In this document: positions 1 through 8,120 of the stretch, in pieces
How positions within the stretch are numbered: position 1 is the first letter of the stretch
Layout of the letters: each line of letters opens with the position of its first letter
Assembly: GCA_944380515.1 (NCBI GenBank)
Contig: CALWHT010000041.1
Span: forward strand, 1-64,000
Source: an uncultured Roseburia sp.
GTDB lineage: Bacteria; Bacillota; Clostridia; Lachnospirales; Lachnospiraceae
Direction: 5' to 3'
DNA: 64,000 nt
Program-made: the position numbers and the translations under genes
Notes under the pieces: generated by a model
Database searches by the model: none
Seen by the model: the letters and a program-made list of their open reading frames with translations, nothing else
What the model was told of the DNA's origin: nothing

Positions 1-223
1 TCTCTTTCCGTTCTTCGGCAAGTTTTTCTTTGAGGTTTTCCTCACGCTTGTCATCGAACACAAGGAAAGCATTGTTAAGAAACTCTTTTTTCCAGTTCCG
101 CAACAGGTTTGGCTGGATGTTATTTTCTGCTGCAAGGGTATTGAGATCTTTCTCTCCCTTTAACAGCTCAATAACAAGATCTGATTTAAATTTGGCGCTA
201 AAACTTCTTCTTTGTCTGGACAT
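1..223 (-). CDS. IS3-family transposase OrfA, partial (runs off the window)
   Basis: The reading frame begins at the ATG complementary to 221-223 and stays open to the window edge, giving about 74 residues that start MSRQRRSFSAKFKSDLV. This is the N-terminal helix-turn-helix of IS3-type OrfA proteins, which bind the element's terminal repeats and are normally fused to the OrfB DDE integrase by programmed frameshifting. A GAGAGGA ribosome binding site lies 8-14 nt upstream. The remainder of OrfA and all of OrfB would lie outside the window. The element seems to have landed inside the neighbouring Fic-type gene. Confidence 0.8.
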   Translation of the reverse strand, partial: MSRQRRSFSAKFKSDLVIELLKGEKDLNTLAAENNIQPNLLRNWKKEFLNNAFLVFDDKREENLKEKLAEERKE

Positions 224-300
224 AGTAATGAATCCTCTCTTTCGTATTGATTTTAGTATATCAGATTCATTAAAAACTGTCCGAAAAAATGTCTTAATTT
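1..300 (-). mobile_element. 5' end of an IS3-type insertion sequence
   Basis: The segment between the transposase start (223) and the broken Fic frame (about 315) should contain the terminal inverted repeat of the element. The stretch reading CATTTTTTCGGACAG on the minus strand (about 278-292) is a plausible part of that end. The exact boundary and target duplication cannot be fixed because only one end is present. Confidence 0.5.
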
Positions 301-607
301 ATGAGACCATTATAGTCAGACGGTTTCCCTCAATATGGTTTGAGTTGTACGTTAAATCAATCTGTGTCTTATGGTAAATGCCGCCGGAGTATTTGCTTGC
401 TTTTTGTTCTTGCAAAATATCCAGCAATGTAATCGGATGTTCTTTCTTTTTGTTGGAGCGCTCCGGTTTTTCGGTGTTTTCCGGAATATTCCAAGTCTTT
501 CCGGTAAGAAAAGCACCCTGCACACGCCCGTGAGCACAATAATTTCTCACACTGCGTTCCGAGATATTCCATTTCTTTGCTATTTCATTAACTGAAAGGT
601 ATCGCAT
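299..607 (-). pseudogene. Fic-family protein, N-terminal remnant interrupted by an insertion sequence
   Basis: The 102-codon frame starts MRYLSVNEIAKKWNISERSV, a MerR/excisionase-like helix-turn-helix found at the N-terminus of some Fic proteins. It continues to IDLTYNSNHIEGNRLT, which is the conserved entry into the Fic domain (family members normally continue with HDQTR). After the codon for that T the sequence switches to IMVS and a stop, next to the IS end. The catalytic Fic motif (HPFxxGNGR) is therefore missing here. A GGAGGGAAG ribosome binding site precedes the ATG. The rest of the gene may lie beyond the IS or be deleted. Confidence 0.7.
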
Positions 608-722
608 CTGCTTCCCTCCGTTATAAATCGAATCAAAATACTACACTAATCTACGTTATAGTATATCACATTACCGGCAATAAATTAAATATTTCTCATT
701 TTCCTGTTTCATGTTTTTGCCG

Positions 723-975
723 TCAAACTGTCAATCGAAAGCTTTTCTTCTTTATAATTCTTTTCTCCGCTATCTCCTGCACTTCATACAGATGTGAAAA
801 AAGTTGTTTCGACAGTACAAGCTCATCATACATCATCGGATTATTTTCTTTTAAATATTCACGGTGCATACACCCGTATTTTCCGATGGCTTGTTCCTCA
901 TTGGGGAAGATCCGGGATGTAGTAATCTCCAACCAACACATATTCAATACCGTTTTTGTTCAATCCGTATTCCAT
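723..975 (-). pseudogene. TnpV-like transposon protein, frameshifted
   Basis: Starting from the ATG complementary to 973-975 the frame reads MEYGLNKNGIEYVLVGDYYI then PDLPQ and a stop. In the adjacent frame the sequence continues NEEQAIGKYGCMHREYLKEN and on to EIAEKRI. Joining the two gives the layout of TnpV proteins of Tn4451-type elements: GDYYIPDL, then IGxYGxxHxxYLKE. The break is a run of four C where three would keep the frame (about 900-915), that is, a single-base insertion. The C-terminus is also shorter than usual. The residue pattern is recognised by eye only. Confidence 0.6.
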
Positions 976-1049
976 AAACTTGACCTCGATTTTATGATTT
1001 TTGTCACATCAAGCTCATTAGTGTACTCCACCACAAATTCCTCTACATT

Positions 1050-1190
1050 CGTTATGTCTTTCTTTTCTAATCCCCATTCCTCAAAAAATAATGGGAATGG
1101 ATAAGTAGACAATGAAGATAACGTATGATTAGCACTGTTGAAGAGAAATTTTGCACCACAGGCAATGGAACAGAATTTTCCAATCTGTAA
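1050..1190 (-). pseudogene. Vat/XAT-type hexapeptide acetyltransferase fragment
   Basis: A minus-strand frame without a start codon reads LQIGKFCSIACGAKFLFNSA, NHTLSSLSTYPFPLFFEEWG. This resembles the left-handed beta-helix acetyltransferases that act on streptogramin A or chloramphenicol (VatA/CatB group), which carry IGKFCSIAxGxKF and a catalytic His in the NH motif. Only about 45 residues survive. Upstream sequence (1190-1330) holds no continuation, and downstream the frame drifts into the leader of the TnpV pseudogene, so it is a dead fragment. Confidence 0.55.
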
Positions 1191-1330
1191 ATTAAATAAT
1201 ATCTATTTAACTATTCCAGATAAAGCAATGCAGAACTTCACCCAAACCACCTCTCTTTTGATTCTTGCATATTCACTCTCTGACTCCTGCCATGGCAGAT
1301 AAATAAGATTATTTTTCCTTATATCGTATA

Positions 1331-1732
1331 TTACATATTGCCTCTAATTGTATCAACTAATGTAATATCTGCTGGTAACCATTCCACCGAGTCAAGTTGA
1401 TCCTTTGTTAACCACTTTGCCGCTTCATGCTCCTTTAGAACCAAATTACCCGACACAATCTCTGCCCAAAAACAATCCATAGAAAGATGGAAAGTTGGAT
1501 AATCATATTCAATCTTATCTATTAATTCTCCAACTGTTATTTCTGTATCTAATTCTTCCATAATCTCACGTTTAAGGGCTTTCTGTGGTGTTTCTCCTTC
1601 CTCTATCTTTCCTCCTGGAAACTCCCATCCTCCTTTAAAATCTCCATAACCTCTTTGTGTCGCAAATATAACAGGTTCACCATTTTCATTTTCTGCTTTC
1701 ATTATAGCTGCCACCACTCGTATTGTTTTCAT
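1331..1732 (-). CDS. Nudix (deoxy)nucleoside triphosphate pyrophosphohydrolase, MutT-like
   Basis: The product has 133 residues and carries a Nudix box at residues 41-60 (G41, E47, R55-E56, E59-E60), with Asp where the consensus has the final Gly. Family members hydrolyse nucleoside triphosphates, often oxidised or methylated ones, to monophosphate and pyrophosphate. The preceding WEFPGG and the overall size fit MutT/8-oxo-dGTP-type enzymes. It starts 9 nt after the helicase gene, and its AGGAG ribosome binding site overlaps that gene's stop codon. It is therefore the third gene of the HNH-helicase-Nudix operon. The substrate is unknown, and in this context it may process modified nucleotides or a nucleotide signal. 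Confidence 0.88.
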   Translation of the reverse strand: MKTIRVVAAIMKAENENGEPVIFATQRGYGDFKGGWEFPGGKIEEGETPQKALKREIMEELDTEITVGELIDKIEYDYPTFHLSMDCFWAEIVSGNLVLKEHEAAKWLTKDQLDSVEWLPADITLVDTIRGNM

Positions 1733-1741
1733 GTTGCACTC

Positions 1742-4738
1742 CTACTCATTTACAATATATTCATATAAATCTTCTCGTACCGGAACATCCAACAACCATT
1801 CAATTTCAACAGCTGTTTTGTTTGTATTTGGCATAATGAATTCTCTCACCTTGCCACTTGCTTGCATATGTCCGAGATAATAAAACTCTTTTGAAATTTT
1901 ATCGTCCTTATTTTTTCTTACAAACAAATGAACTTGTATTCCACGTTCCCCTGCGTGTAAAAAGTTCTGTACATCTTCAGAAGATATGGTTCTGCCGGAT
2001 TTTGATATTGCAATCAGACTACTGCTGCTCGTAAAGTGGTCTTCATATTTGGTAGTTTCACTAATATCCTCTGACTTGTCATAGTTTATAAACACAGGAA
2101 ACGTCTTTGTTTTCTTGTCAAACTTATATCCGCCAATATTTAACGGGACTTCGTTTGTTTCCCAATTCAACAGTCGGCAAGCGTCCTCATATGTATACTT
2201 CTGATACAATACAAAATCTGTTTCCTTATAAGTATCAGAAAAATCTCGTTCATATCGACTTATACCAAACTCAATAAGTTCCCTCAAAATCCCATAGAAA
2301 TTCCTATTAGCCAACATTTTCTCAAAAGATTTTGAAACATGGTAGTCTGTTCCGGCCCCTTCATCTTTTTCAATAAAAATGCACTCTGCATATGTATTTT
2401 TACTGGCGCCCGCCGGAAATTCATTTGTCATAATATTAATAATATTTTTCTTCTGGTCCTCACTCATCTGTATACCATAATCTGCTCTGAGTTCCTCCTT
2501 TAAACCAGCAAACAATAACAATCTATGTGCATATGTAAGCATTCTATTTAGAAGTTTTAGTTCTTGAATTCGTTTGCCACTGGCAAGCTTCTTAGATACA
2601 AACTCAATCACCTTTTCTTCTTCCGGTTCTAATCTTATTTCGTATTCCTTTTCATACTTCACAAGAAATTTATAATAGGAACCCAAGCTGTTGTTATCAA
2701 AAATACGGAGAACATCCATCTCACCATAATCATCAAAATCTTTTAGTCTTGGAATTCTTCCAAGCTTATTTTTAAGGTTTGTGTAATTTTCTTTAATAAG
2801 CTTAATATCACTAAAGTTTGCATTATCGACTGCCGCAAAAATACGCTTTTTACTTATTGCATCAAAGTGAATAGTACTTGCACCTGGAATTACGCGTCCA
2901 CCTTCCATAAGATATCTTCGAACATTATCTTTGTTATAACTACGATCTCCGGACAATGCAATCGGAATCATAAAGTTGTTCTTATAATTACCAATGAAAT
3001 CAAGAATTACAACATATTCTTTTTTCGCTGCTTTTCTAAGACCTCGCCCTAATTGCTGAATAAATACAATTGGCGACTGCGTTGGACGAAGCATGATAAC
3101 CTGATTCACTTCTACAATATCTGTTCCTTCTGAGAAAATATCGACCGTTATAATATAATCCAAATAATCATCTTTCTCAGACTGTACGTCCATTGTTAAT
3201 CGCTCAATTGCACCTGCTCTTACATCTTCGGAATCAGCACCGCTTAATGCAATTGTTCTCCAACCTTGCTCATTAAACTTCCTGGAAAGTTCTCTTGCTT
3301 CATTTATTCTGTTGCAGAAAATCAAGCCTTTTACACGCTTCCCCGAATATCCAAAGTATTCAGCCTGTTCCATAACATATTTCACACGGTCATCACTTGT
3401 CAGATATCTGAAATTTTCCAACTGTTCTTCTCTGGTGTTCCCTTCATCAGAAATCATTGCTAAATCTGTAATGCCAAAATAGTGAAATGGACACAGCAAA
3501 TCTTCTTCCATTGCCTGTTGTAATCGAATCTCGTATGCAATATTATGGTCAAAAATTTCATAAATATTGCGGCCTTCTATATTATCATCACACTTATCCG
3601 GTGTAGCTGTCATTCCTAACGTGAATTCTGGCGTAAAGTAGTCCATTATTCTTTTGTAACTTTCCGCACTTGTATGATGCGCCTCATCATAAATACACGC
3701 ATCAAAATAATCCTTTGGAAATCTCTCCAAATTTTCTTGCTTACTTAATGTCTGAACTGTTGCAAACACAAAGTCTGCCTCATAATCATGCTTTATTCCA
3801 GATACTAAACCTGTACTAATTCTGCTTCCGAATACTCTCTCAAAAGATTCCTTTGCCTGCTTTGCTATCTGATTTCGATGCACCAAAAACAAAACCCGTT
3901 TAAATCCAAGCTCTCTCATAGCAAAAGCAGAAGCATATGTTTTTCCTGTACCAGTTGCAGAAATCAATAATGCTTTATCTATCCCTTTTTTCCTAAGCTC
4001 TAACAGGTTATAAATAAAGGTTCTTTGCATCGAATTAGGCTGCAGCTTATATGCTTCCACCGATGGAATCGTCTCATTCTTTGCAATCCGTTTCTGTTCT
4101 AAAACCATTTTATGAAACAGCTGCTTCTCTTCATATTTTCTTCGATATTCCTCAATAAACTCTGCATAGCTCTTGGTATATTCAGTTGCATTCCAAAGCT
4201 TTTCAAATTCACCAAGAACTGAATTTACCATCTCTCCCCGACTTGTAGATACCAACTTCGTATTCCATTCCATATTTCGGGTTAATGCATCCTGCGTCAA
4301 ATTAGAACTACCGATAATAAACCTATATTCTTCACCCTTTTGAAAAATATATCCCTTCGTATGAAAGCCATTTCCAGCTCGTTCAGTCTGATACATACGA
4401 AGCTCAATGTTGGAAAGACTCGCAATTGTATCTAATGCTACCGGATCACTGAAGCTGAGATAATCTGTAGTTAATATTCTACCGTGCACGCCTTTTCTCT
4501 CTAACTCCTGTAAGGTTTGCAAAAGCGGTGTAATTCCGCCCCTTGTTATAAAAGCAACACTGATTGTAAAGCTATCGCATCTTAACAATTCATCTTCAAT
4601 CGCAGAAAATACTTTCTGACCATTCTTATTGTCATTGTACACAAATTGCGGTCTGTACGCTAAATTAGAGTTAAATGTACTATTGATAAAAGCCGTGTGA
4701 AATCCATCTTGCAATTCCACTATTTTCTCATCCGTCAT
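1742..4738 (-). CDS. PLD-like nuclease / SF2 DEAD-DEAH helicase / DUF3427 fusion protein
   Basis: This 998-residue protein has three parts. Residues about 45-160 form a phospholipase-D-like fold with the HxK signature (H126, K128) and GSSN (143-146), which usually forms half of a nuclease or binding active site. Residues about 235-600 are a superfamily 2 helicase with Walker A ATGTGKT (261-267), DEAH (351-354), TATP (377-380) and a motif VI region QQLGRGLRK. The C-terminal part (about 640-998) resembles DUF3427. Proteins of this architecture are found in variable, defence-rich loci; their biochemical job is not settled. The gene follows the HNH gene by 29 nt and precedes the Nudix gene by 9 nt, so co-translation is likely. 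Confidence 0.88.
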   Translation of the reverse strand: MTDEKIVELQDGFHTAFINSTFNSNLAYRPQFVYNDNKNGQKVFSAIEDELLRCDSFTISVAFITRGGITPLLQTLQELERKGVHGRILTTDYLSFSDPVALDTIASLSNIELRMYQTERAGNGFHTKGYIFQKGEEYRFIIGSSNLTQDALTRNMEWNTKLVSTSRGEMVNSVLGEFEKLWNATEYTKSYAEFIEEYRRKYEEKQLFHKMVLEQKRIAKNETIPSVEAYKLQPNSMQRTFIYNLLELRKKGIDKALLISATGTGKTYASAFAMRELGFKRVLFLVHRNQIAKQAKESFERVFGSRISTGLVSGIKHDYEADFVFATVQTLSKQENLERFPKDYFDACIYDEAHHTSAESYKRIMDYFTPEFTLGMTATPDKCDDNIEGRNIYEIFDHNIAYEIRLQQAMEEDLLCPFHYFGITDLAMISDEGNTREEQLENFRYLTSDDRVKYVMEQAEYFGYSGKRVKGLIFCNRINEARELSRKFNEQGWRTIALSGADSEDVRAGAIERLTMDVQSEKDDYLDYIITVDIFSEGTDIVEVNQVIMLRPTQSPIVFIQQLGRGLRKAAKKEYVVILDFIGNYKNNFMIPIALSGDRSYNKDNVRRYLMEGGRVIPGASTIHFDAISKKRIFAAVDNANFSDIKLIKENYTNLKNKLGRIPRLKDFDDYGEMDVLRIFDNNSLGSYYKFLVKYEKEYEIRLEPEEEKVIEFVSKKLASGKRIQELKLLNRMLTYAHRLLLFAGLKEELRADYGIQMSEDQKKNIINIMTNEFPAGASKNTYAECIFIEKDEGAGTDYHVSKSFEKMLANRNFYGILRELIEFGISRYERDFSDTYKETDFVLYQKYTYEDACRLLNWETNEVPLNIGGYKFDKKTKTFPVFINYDKSEDISETTKYEDHFTSSSSLIAISKSGRTISSEDVQNFLHAGERGIQVHLFVRKNKDDKISKEFYYLGHMQASGKVREFIMPNTNKTAVEIEWLLDVPVREDLYEYIVNE

Positions 4739-4767
4739 CCCAACTACCTCTTATCATTTAAAATACT

Positions 4768-5928
4768 TTATACTGCAAGCCTCTTATCCCACACATCATA
4801 GCCTTGTCTTCTTGCTGAATCATATATTGGACGCATATTCTTCTCCAAAATTCCATAAAACTCTATATCCGAATTACCTTTACAATATAATTCCTTGTTC
4901 GCCCAAATAGAATGTAAATTGTCTCTGTAACAGGCTTCGTATAACTTTCGGATACCTTCTATTTCATAAATCATTTCATACATTATATACTGATTCTTCG
5001 CAAACCGCATAAAAAAATCATTCCAGTCCGGCAATCTATTATTTTTAGAAGAATTCAATGACGAATCCATCGGCATCAAATTCCAAAGTTCATCATTCAT
5101 CACAAACGACCATGGAATAAAGTGATCCAAATCATACTTCATCTTATCAATAGGCTCATCTGTAAATACATCCACTACGCTGCGCATAGCTAATATCCCA
5201 TCCCACAACTTACGCACATGGGATAATTTACGCATCTTTTCATCCAACGGCGCAAGCTTATATATCAACCCCGGAACTTCCGGATTATTATTTTGCAGCC
5301 ATTTCACTTTTTCGCACTGAATCCAACCCAAAATCGACACAGTGTTGTCTTTAATCATCTGAATCCACGCATCACTAAATGAAAGTTTTCTATTTAAGCC
5401 ATTCTCGGTTCCAAATGTATAGGGCAGCAAAATATCATTTGCGCTTAATTTATTATAATAAGCTATCATTCTGCCCGCACTACTATCTAAACTAATTTTA
5501 TCGCCTGTCTTATTTGCAAACCCTGATAGTGCCTTGTATGGCACATTAAGGGTCATTGCCTGCTTTTCTGCATGGATCTGCTTATCATACTGTTTGATTA
5601 CATTTTTTATCTCCACTTTCGATGCATTTGCCGGTAAGTCACTTAATTCCTTAAGTTTAGTCACAGCTCTCTCCAGGTTATCTTTGATTCCTCCAGTACC
5701 CCAAACGCCGCTTAAATGAATATGAAATTCAAGAACCGAATACCACGCATTTGAAATCATTTCATCTATGATTTCATCATAAGTAGCTTCGGTTCTATTT
5801 TCAGAAATGAGCTGCACAATGGCTTCCAGCCAATAAAACTTATAGCAGTAAGAAGGATTCTTCATCATCTGTGAAAACCCTTCAATGTCCAATTTGTTAT
5901 AATAATGTGCATCAATTGTTAATTGCAT
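4768..5928 (-). CDS. HNH endonuclease domain protein, first gene of the helicase operon
   Basis: The 386-residue product has an HNH core at about residues 265-300: LDHFIPWSF (D268-H269), a central Asn in LWNLMPM, and a final SSKNNRLP. This His-Asn-Asn layout is also seen in the HNH domains of restriction enzymes and Cas9. The N-terminal 250 residues are alpha-helical with no recognised domain and may act in target recognition or protein contacts. Likely activity is Mg-dependent cleavage of DNA. The start ATG is preceded by GGAG about 12 nt upstream, slightly far. It opens the operon with the PLD-helicase and the Nudix hydrolase. Confidence 0.85.
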   Translation of the reverse strand: MQLTIDAHYYNKLDIEGFSQMMKNPSYCYKFYWLEAIVQLISENRTEATYDEIIDEMISNAWYSVLEFHIHLSGVWGTGGIKDNLERAVTKLKELSDLPANASKVEIKNVIKQYDKQIHAEKQAMTLNVPYKALSGFANKTGDKISLDSSAGRMIAYYNKLSANDILLPYTFGTENGLNRKLSFSDAWIQMIKDNTVSILGWIQCEKVKWLQNNNPEVPGLIYKLAPLDEKMRKLSHVRKLWDGILAMRSVVDVFTDEPIDKMKYDLDHFIPWSFVMNDELWNLMPMDSSLNSSKNNRLPDWNDFFMRFAKNQYIMYEMIYEIEGIRKLYEACYRDNLHSIWANKELYCKGNSDIEFYGILEKNMRPIYDSARRQGYDVWDKRLAV

Positions 5929-6031
5929 TATTCATTACCACTCCAAAAATCTTCTGTTCAAATCCACCACATTTCTCTCTTTGCACTGCAAAATCCTCCG
6001 CCCTGTCACTCGAGTCTGCAAGTACAACAAC

Positions 6032-6181
6032 CTATTTATAGTATACCGCCCATATTTCACTGAGACGGAAAATCTGCTCGGAATGGTTCAGGCCAAAGGC
6101 CTTTACCTGCACAAGCACCCAGTCGGAGCGAATCTTCGGCACAGGACAATCCGTCAGTTTTACATGTTCAGCCTGCCGCAT
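6032..6181 (-). pseudogene. Zinc-type/quinone oxidoreductase (MDR) alcohol dehydrogenase fragment
   Basis: A 49-codon minus-strand frame starting at the ATG complementary to 6179-6181 reads CPVPKIRSDWVLVQVKAFGL then NHSEQIFRLSE. This is the N-terminal GroES-like strand pattern of medium-chain dehydrogenases (VPxxxxDxVLVKVxAxGLNxxE). It ends at a TAG after WAVYYK, so about 270 residues of the enzyme, including the cofactor domain, are missing. It is a remnant lying just upstream of the HNH operon. Confidence 0.6.
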
Positions 6182-6340
6182 GTCTGACCTCGCTTATTCG
6201 TTCTACGGAAATGTGGTGAACAGAATATATAAAAAGCAGAAAATCATAAACGCCCTTAAAACAGTCTCTTTTATGTAAAACCATTGTATTCCAGTTGGTC
6301 AATGAATCTTAATCTCGTGAAATCAGACCCCCATCCCCCT
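6182..6340. other. Intergenic stretch with no recognisable gene
   Basis: AT-rich sequence between the dehydrogenase remnant and the repeat-disrupted gene. No convincing frame with a ribosome binding site, no tRNA and no strong terminator were seen. Confidence 0.4.
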
Positions 6341-6422
6341 TCACTCTCCGGTCACTTCCCGATACTCACTGCTTCCCATATCCGACCAGGCTTTTCTCCC
6401 GCTGTCAATCACCTCCCCGGTA

Positions 6423-6752
6423 TCATACACATAAGCATACATAAGCATACATAAGCATACATATCCAAAATGACTGCATCCCCCCCTGAGACCAGGAACC
6501 GTCCTCCGCCTTTTCTGACTCGGAATACACATAAATGGCACATGCACCATTTTGGGAATTGCGGTCATAAATCAGAAACCCGACGCTCTCATCATCCTCA
6601 TGCAACCGGACACACAAAGATCCTTTCGCATTATAATCGGGTTCAAAGCTGTCGCCCTGATTTTGAAAAACAGCTTCATAAATCGCCAGGTAACCGGGAT
6701 AGGTATCATCCGTGTCATAAGAATATTCTTCTTTTCTATACCCATCTATCAT
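6423..6752 (-). CDS. Hypothetical protein with a repeat-induced altered C-terminus
   Basis: A 109-residue frame beginning MIDGYRKEEYSYDTDDTYPG, acidic and rich in Tyr, ends prematurely in a low-complexity tail (CMLMYAYVCLCV). The tail is encoded by three tandem copies of a 10-bp unit at 6431-6460. Removing one unit joins the frame to a downstream stretch ending SDMGSSEYREVTGE at 6341, which would give a protein of about 133 residues. An AAGGAG lies only 2 nt before the ATG, so the real N-terminus may also have been lost. I do not recognise the family. Confidence 0.5.
   Translation of the reverse strand: MIDGYRKEEYSYDTDDTYPGYLAIYEAVFQNQGDSFEPDYNAKGSLCVRLHEDDESVGFLIYDRNSQNGACAIYVYSESEKAEDGSWSQGGMQSFWICMLMYAYVCLCV
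6431..6460. repeat. Three perfect tandem copies of a 10-bp unit (ATAAGCATAC)
   Basis: The unit ATAAGCATAC occurs at 6431-6440, 6441-6450 and 6451-6460, flanked by partial copies. Ten is not a multiple of three, so gain or loss of a unit by slipped-strand replication changes the reading frame of the gene at 6341-6752. With two copies the upstream and downstream frames are continuous. Confidence 0.9.
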
Positions 6753-6858
6753 GACTCCTTACCGGGATAATAACATCTTTTGTTTTTCGAAGCAATATGA
6801 GAGAATCGTATAAAACCGTGCCTGCCTGCACATCCTGTTTTTGAAAGGAAGGTACGCT

Positions 6859-7044
6859 ATGAATCTTGATAAAGTAGTATGTAATTGTATGAATGTAACA
6901 AATGGTATGATTAAAGATGCCGTCTATGCCGGTGCTTCTACGCTTAAGGAGGTTCAGGAGGCAACAGGAGCTGCCACTGTCTGCGGCGCCTGTACCGAAG
7001 ATGTAGAACATCTCATAGAGCAGTTTGTAAAGGAACGCGGATAA
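6859..7044 (+). CDS. BFD-like [2Fe-2S]-binding protein
   Basis: The 61-residue protein starts MNLDKVVCNCMNVTNGMIKD and contains the four cysteines of the bacterioferritin-associated ferredoxin fold: CxC near residue 10 and CGAC (VCGAC) near residue 46. Such small domains bind a [2Fe-2S] cluster and pass electrons or sense iron; free-standing copies are common in Clostridia. The ATG at 6859 is chosen because AAGGAAGG lies about 8 nt upstream; a longer TTG form from 6841 would include this site in the coding region. The gene stands alone on the plus strand and is closed by a strong hairpin. Confidence 0.85.
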   Translation: MNLDKVVCNCMNVTNGMIKDAVYAGASTLKEVQEATGAATVCGACTEDVEHLIEQFVKERG

Positions 7045-7045
7045 C

Positions 7046-7077
7046 AAAGGTGCTCACCGTTATCGGAGAGCACCTTT
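7046..7077. terminator. Hairpin terminator after the BFD-like gene
   Basis: A perfect 10-bp stem AAAGGTGCTC/GAGCACCTTT with a 12-nt loop starts one base after the stop codon. A-rich and T-rich stem ends allow it to work for both the plus-strand BFD gene and the convergent minus-strand gene. Confidence 0.75.
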
Positions 7078-7102
7078 ACCGTGAAATGGCACAATGATAA
7101 AA

Positions 7103-8053
7103 TCAGCCCAAACGCATTATCTGCTTCCAATAGCTGCTGATATGTGCAAATACTGCTTCTGACTTATTCTTCACATATTCAAGCAGCTCTGCATCATCAC
7201 TGTTTTTCGTTGCATATTTTGCAACGGTTTCCTTTACCAACGCCATGATGCTTTTTTGATTGGATTGCGTCATATTAAAAAATAAACTTCTCAGTGTCTT
7301 TTTGTAAATCTCCTGTTCCTCCTCTGAATGAACGATTCCGCCAATATATGCATTCTTCTTTCGTTCCGCTATCTGCGCATTACTTGCGCCTGCGGCCCTG
7401 AGTTCATCATCCGATACTTGTTTTCCGTTTGCAATCGCTGCATAAAGCCTCTCCTCCGCTGACTGATACCCATTGATAATACCTGATGTATAATCATAAT
7501 ATTTATGGATGAGATAATCAAACTGCTCTTTCTGTTCTCCGGACAAGTTCTTATTTGAAAAATACAGTAAAGCAGCGGCAGAAGACTCCAACTCCAATTG
7601 CGCTTCATACGAATACAATTCCTTTGATGGATCTCCGCCGGAGAAAAAGGAATACCCCTCAACTTTCCCGGTCGCAAAATCAATTCCGCAGGAACTCCGC
7701 AACAGCACATTTTCCATTGTATCTCTCAGATTGGATATCTCTGCCTCGCTTTTCCCCTCATAATATCCAACGGAAGAAAGATATTTGTCAAACACATTCC
7801 ACTTGTTCATGGATTCTACGGCAAACGCTTCCGATGAGACAGAGGAAAGTCCGGCGGCTCCCCAGTATGCCTTTCCCGCAGTGATATTGACATTCATTTC
7901 CGTAAACATCATATATTTACTTTTTCCAGATTCTGATATATCCGCTGTTACCGCATCCGCAGTGCTGCCGCTCCCTCCAGGGACAGCCTCCGAGGTGTGC
8001 TGTTTTTGCTTATTGCCTACCATGTATGTATCATTAAGAAGTATAGAAATCAT
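7103..8053 (-). CDS. Hypothetical protein (possible surface/flagellum-associated family), N-terminus probably frameshifted
   Basis: This 316-residue product has no recognised domain, signal peptide or membrane segment. It is Ser/Ala/Tyr-rich with a largely helical C-terminal half, in style like the DUF4885/DUF6033-type proteins at 21.7-25.2 kb. The ATG at 8053 has no ribosome binding site. The well-placed AAGGAGGAATT lies before another ATG at 8078 whose frame (MRTNHINMDDFYTS) stops after 14 codons; removal of one T near 8045-8050 would join the two. The gene is thus either a recent pseudogene or starts at an internal ATG (MVGNKQ). Confidence 0.6.
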   Translation of the reverse strand: MISILLNDTYMVGNKQKQHTSEAVPGGSGSTADAVTADISESGKSKYMMFTEMNVNITAGKAYWGAAGLSSVSSEAFAVESMNKWNVFDKYLSSVGYYEGKSEAEISNLRDTMENVLLRSSCGIDFATGKVEGYSFFSGGDPSKELYSYEAQLELESSAAALLYFSNKNLSGEQKEQFDYLIHKYYDYTSGIINGYQSAEERLYAAIANGKQVSDDELRAAGASNAQIAERKKNAYIGGIVHSEEEQEIYKKTLRSLFFNMTQSNQKSIMALVKETVAKYATKNSDDAELLEYVKNKSEAVFAHISSYWKQIMRLG

Positions 8054-8120
8054 CCATATTTATATGATTTGTTCTCATAATTCCTCCTTGCTTGCCTGGC
8101 AAAATATATCCAAATTCCGC

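Noticed and set aside
5981-6187. 68-codon plus-strand frame
   Set aside because: The minus strand here encodes a recognisable dehydrogenase fragment, so the plus frame is a by-product.
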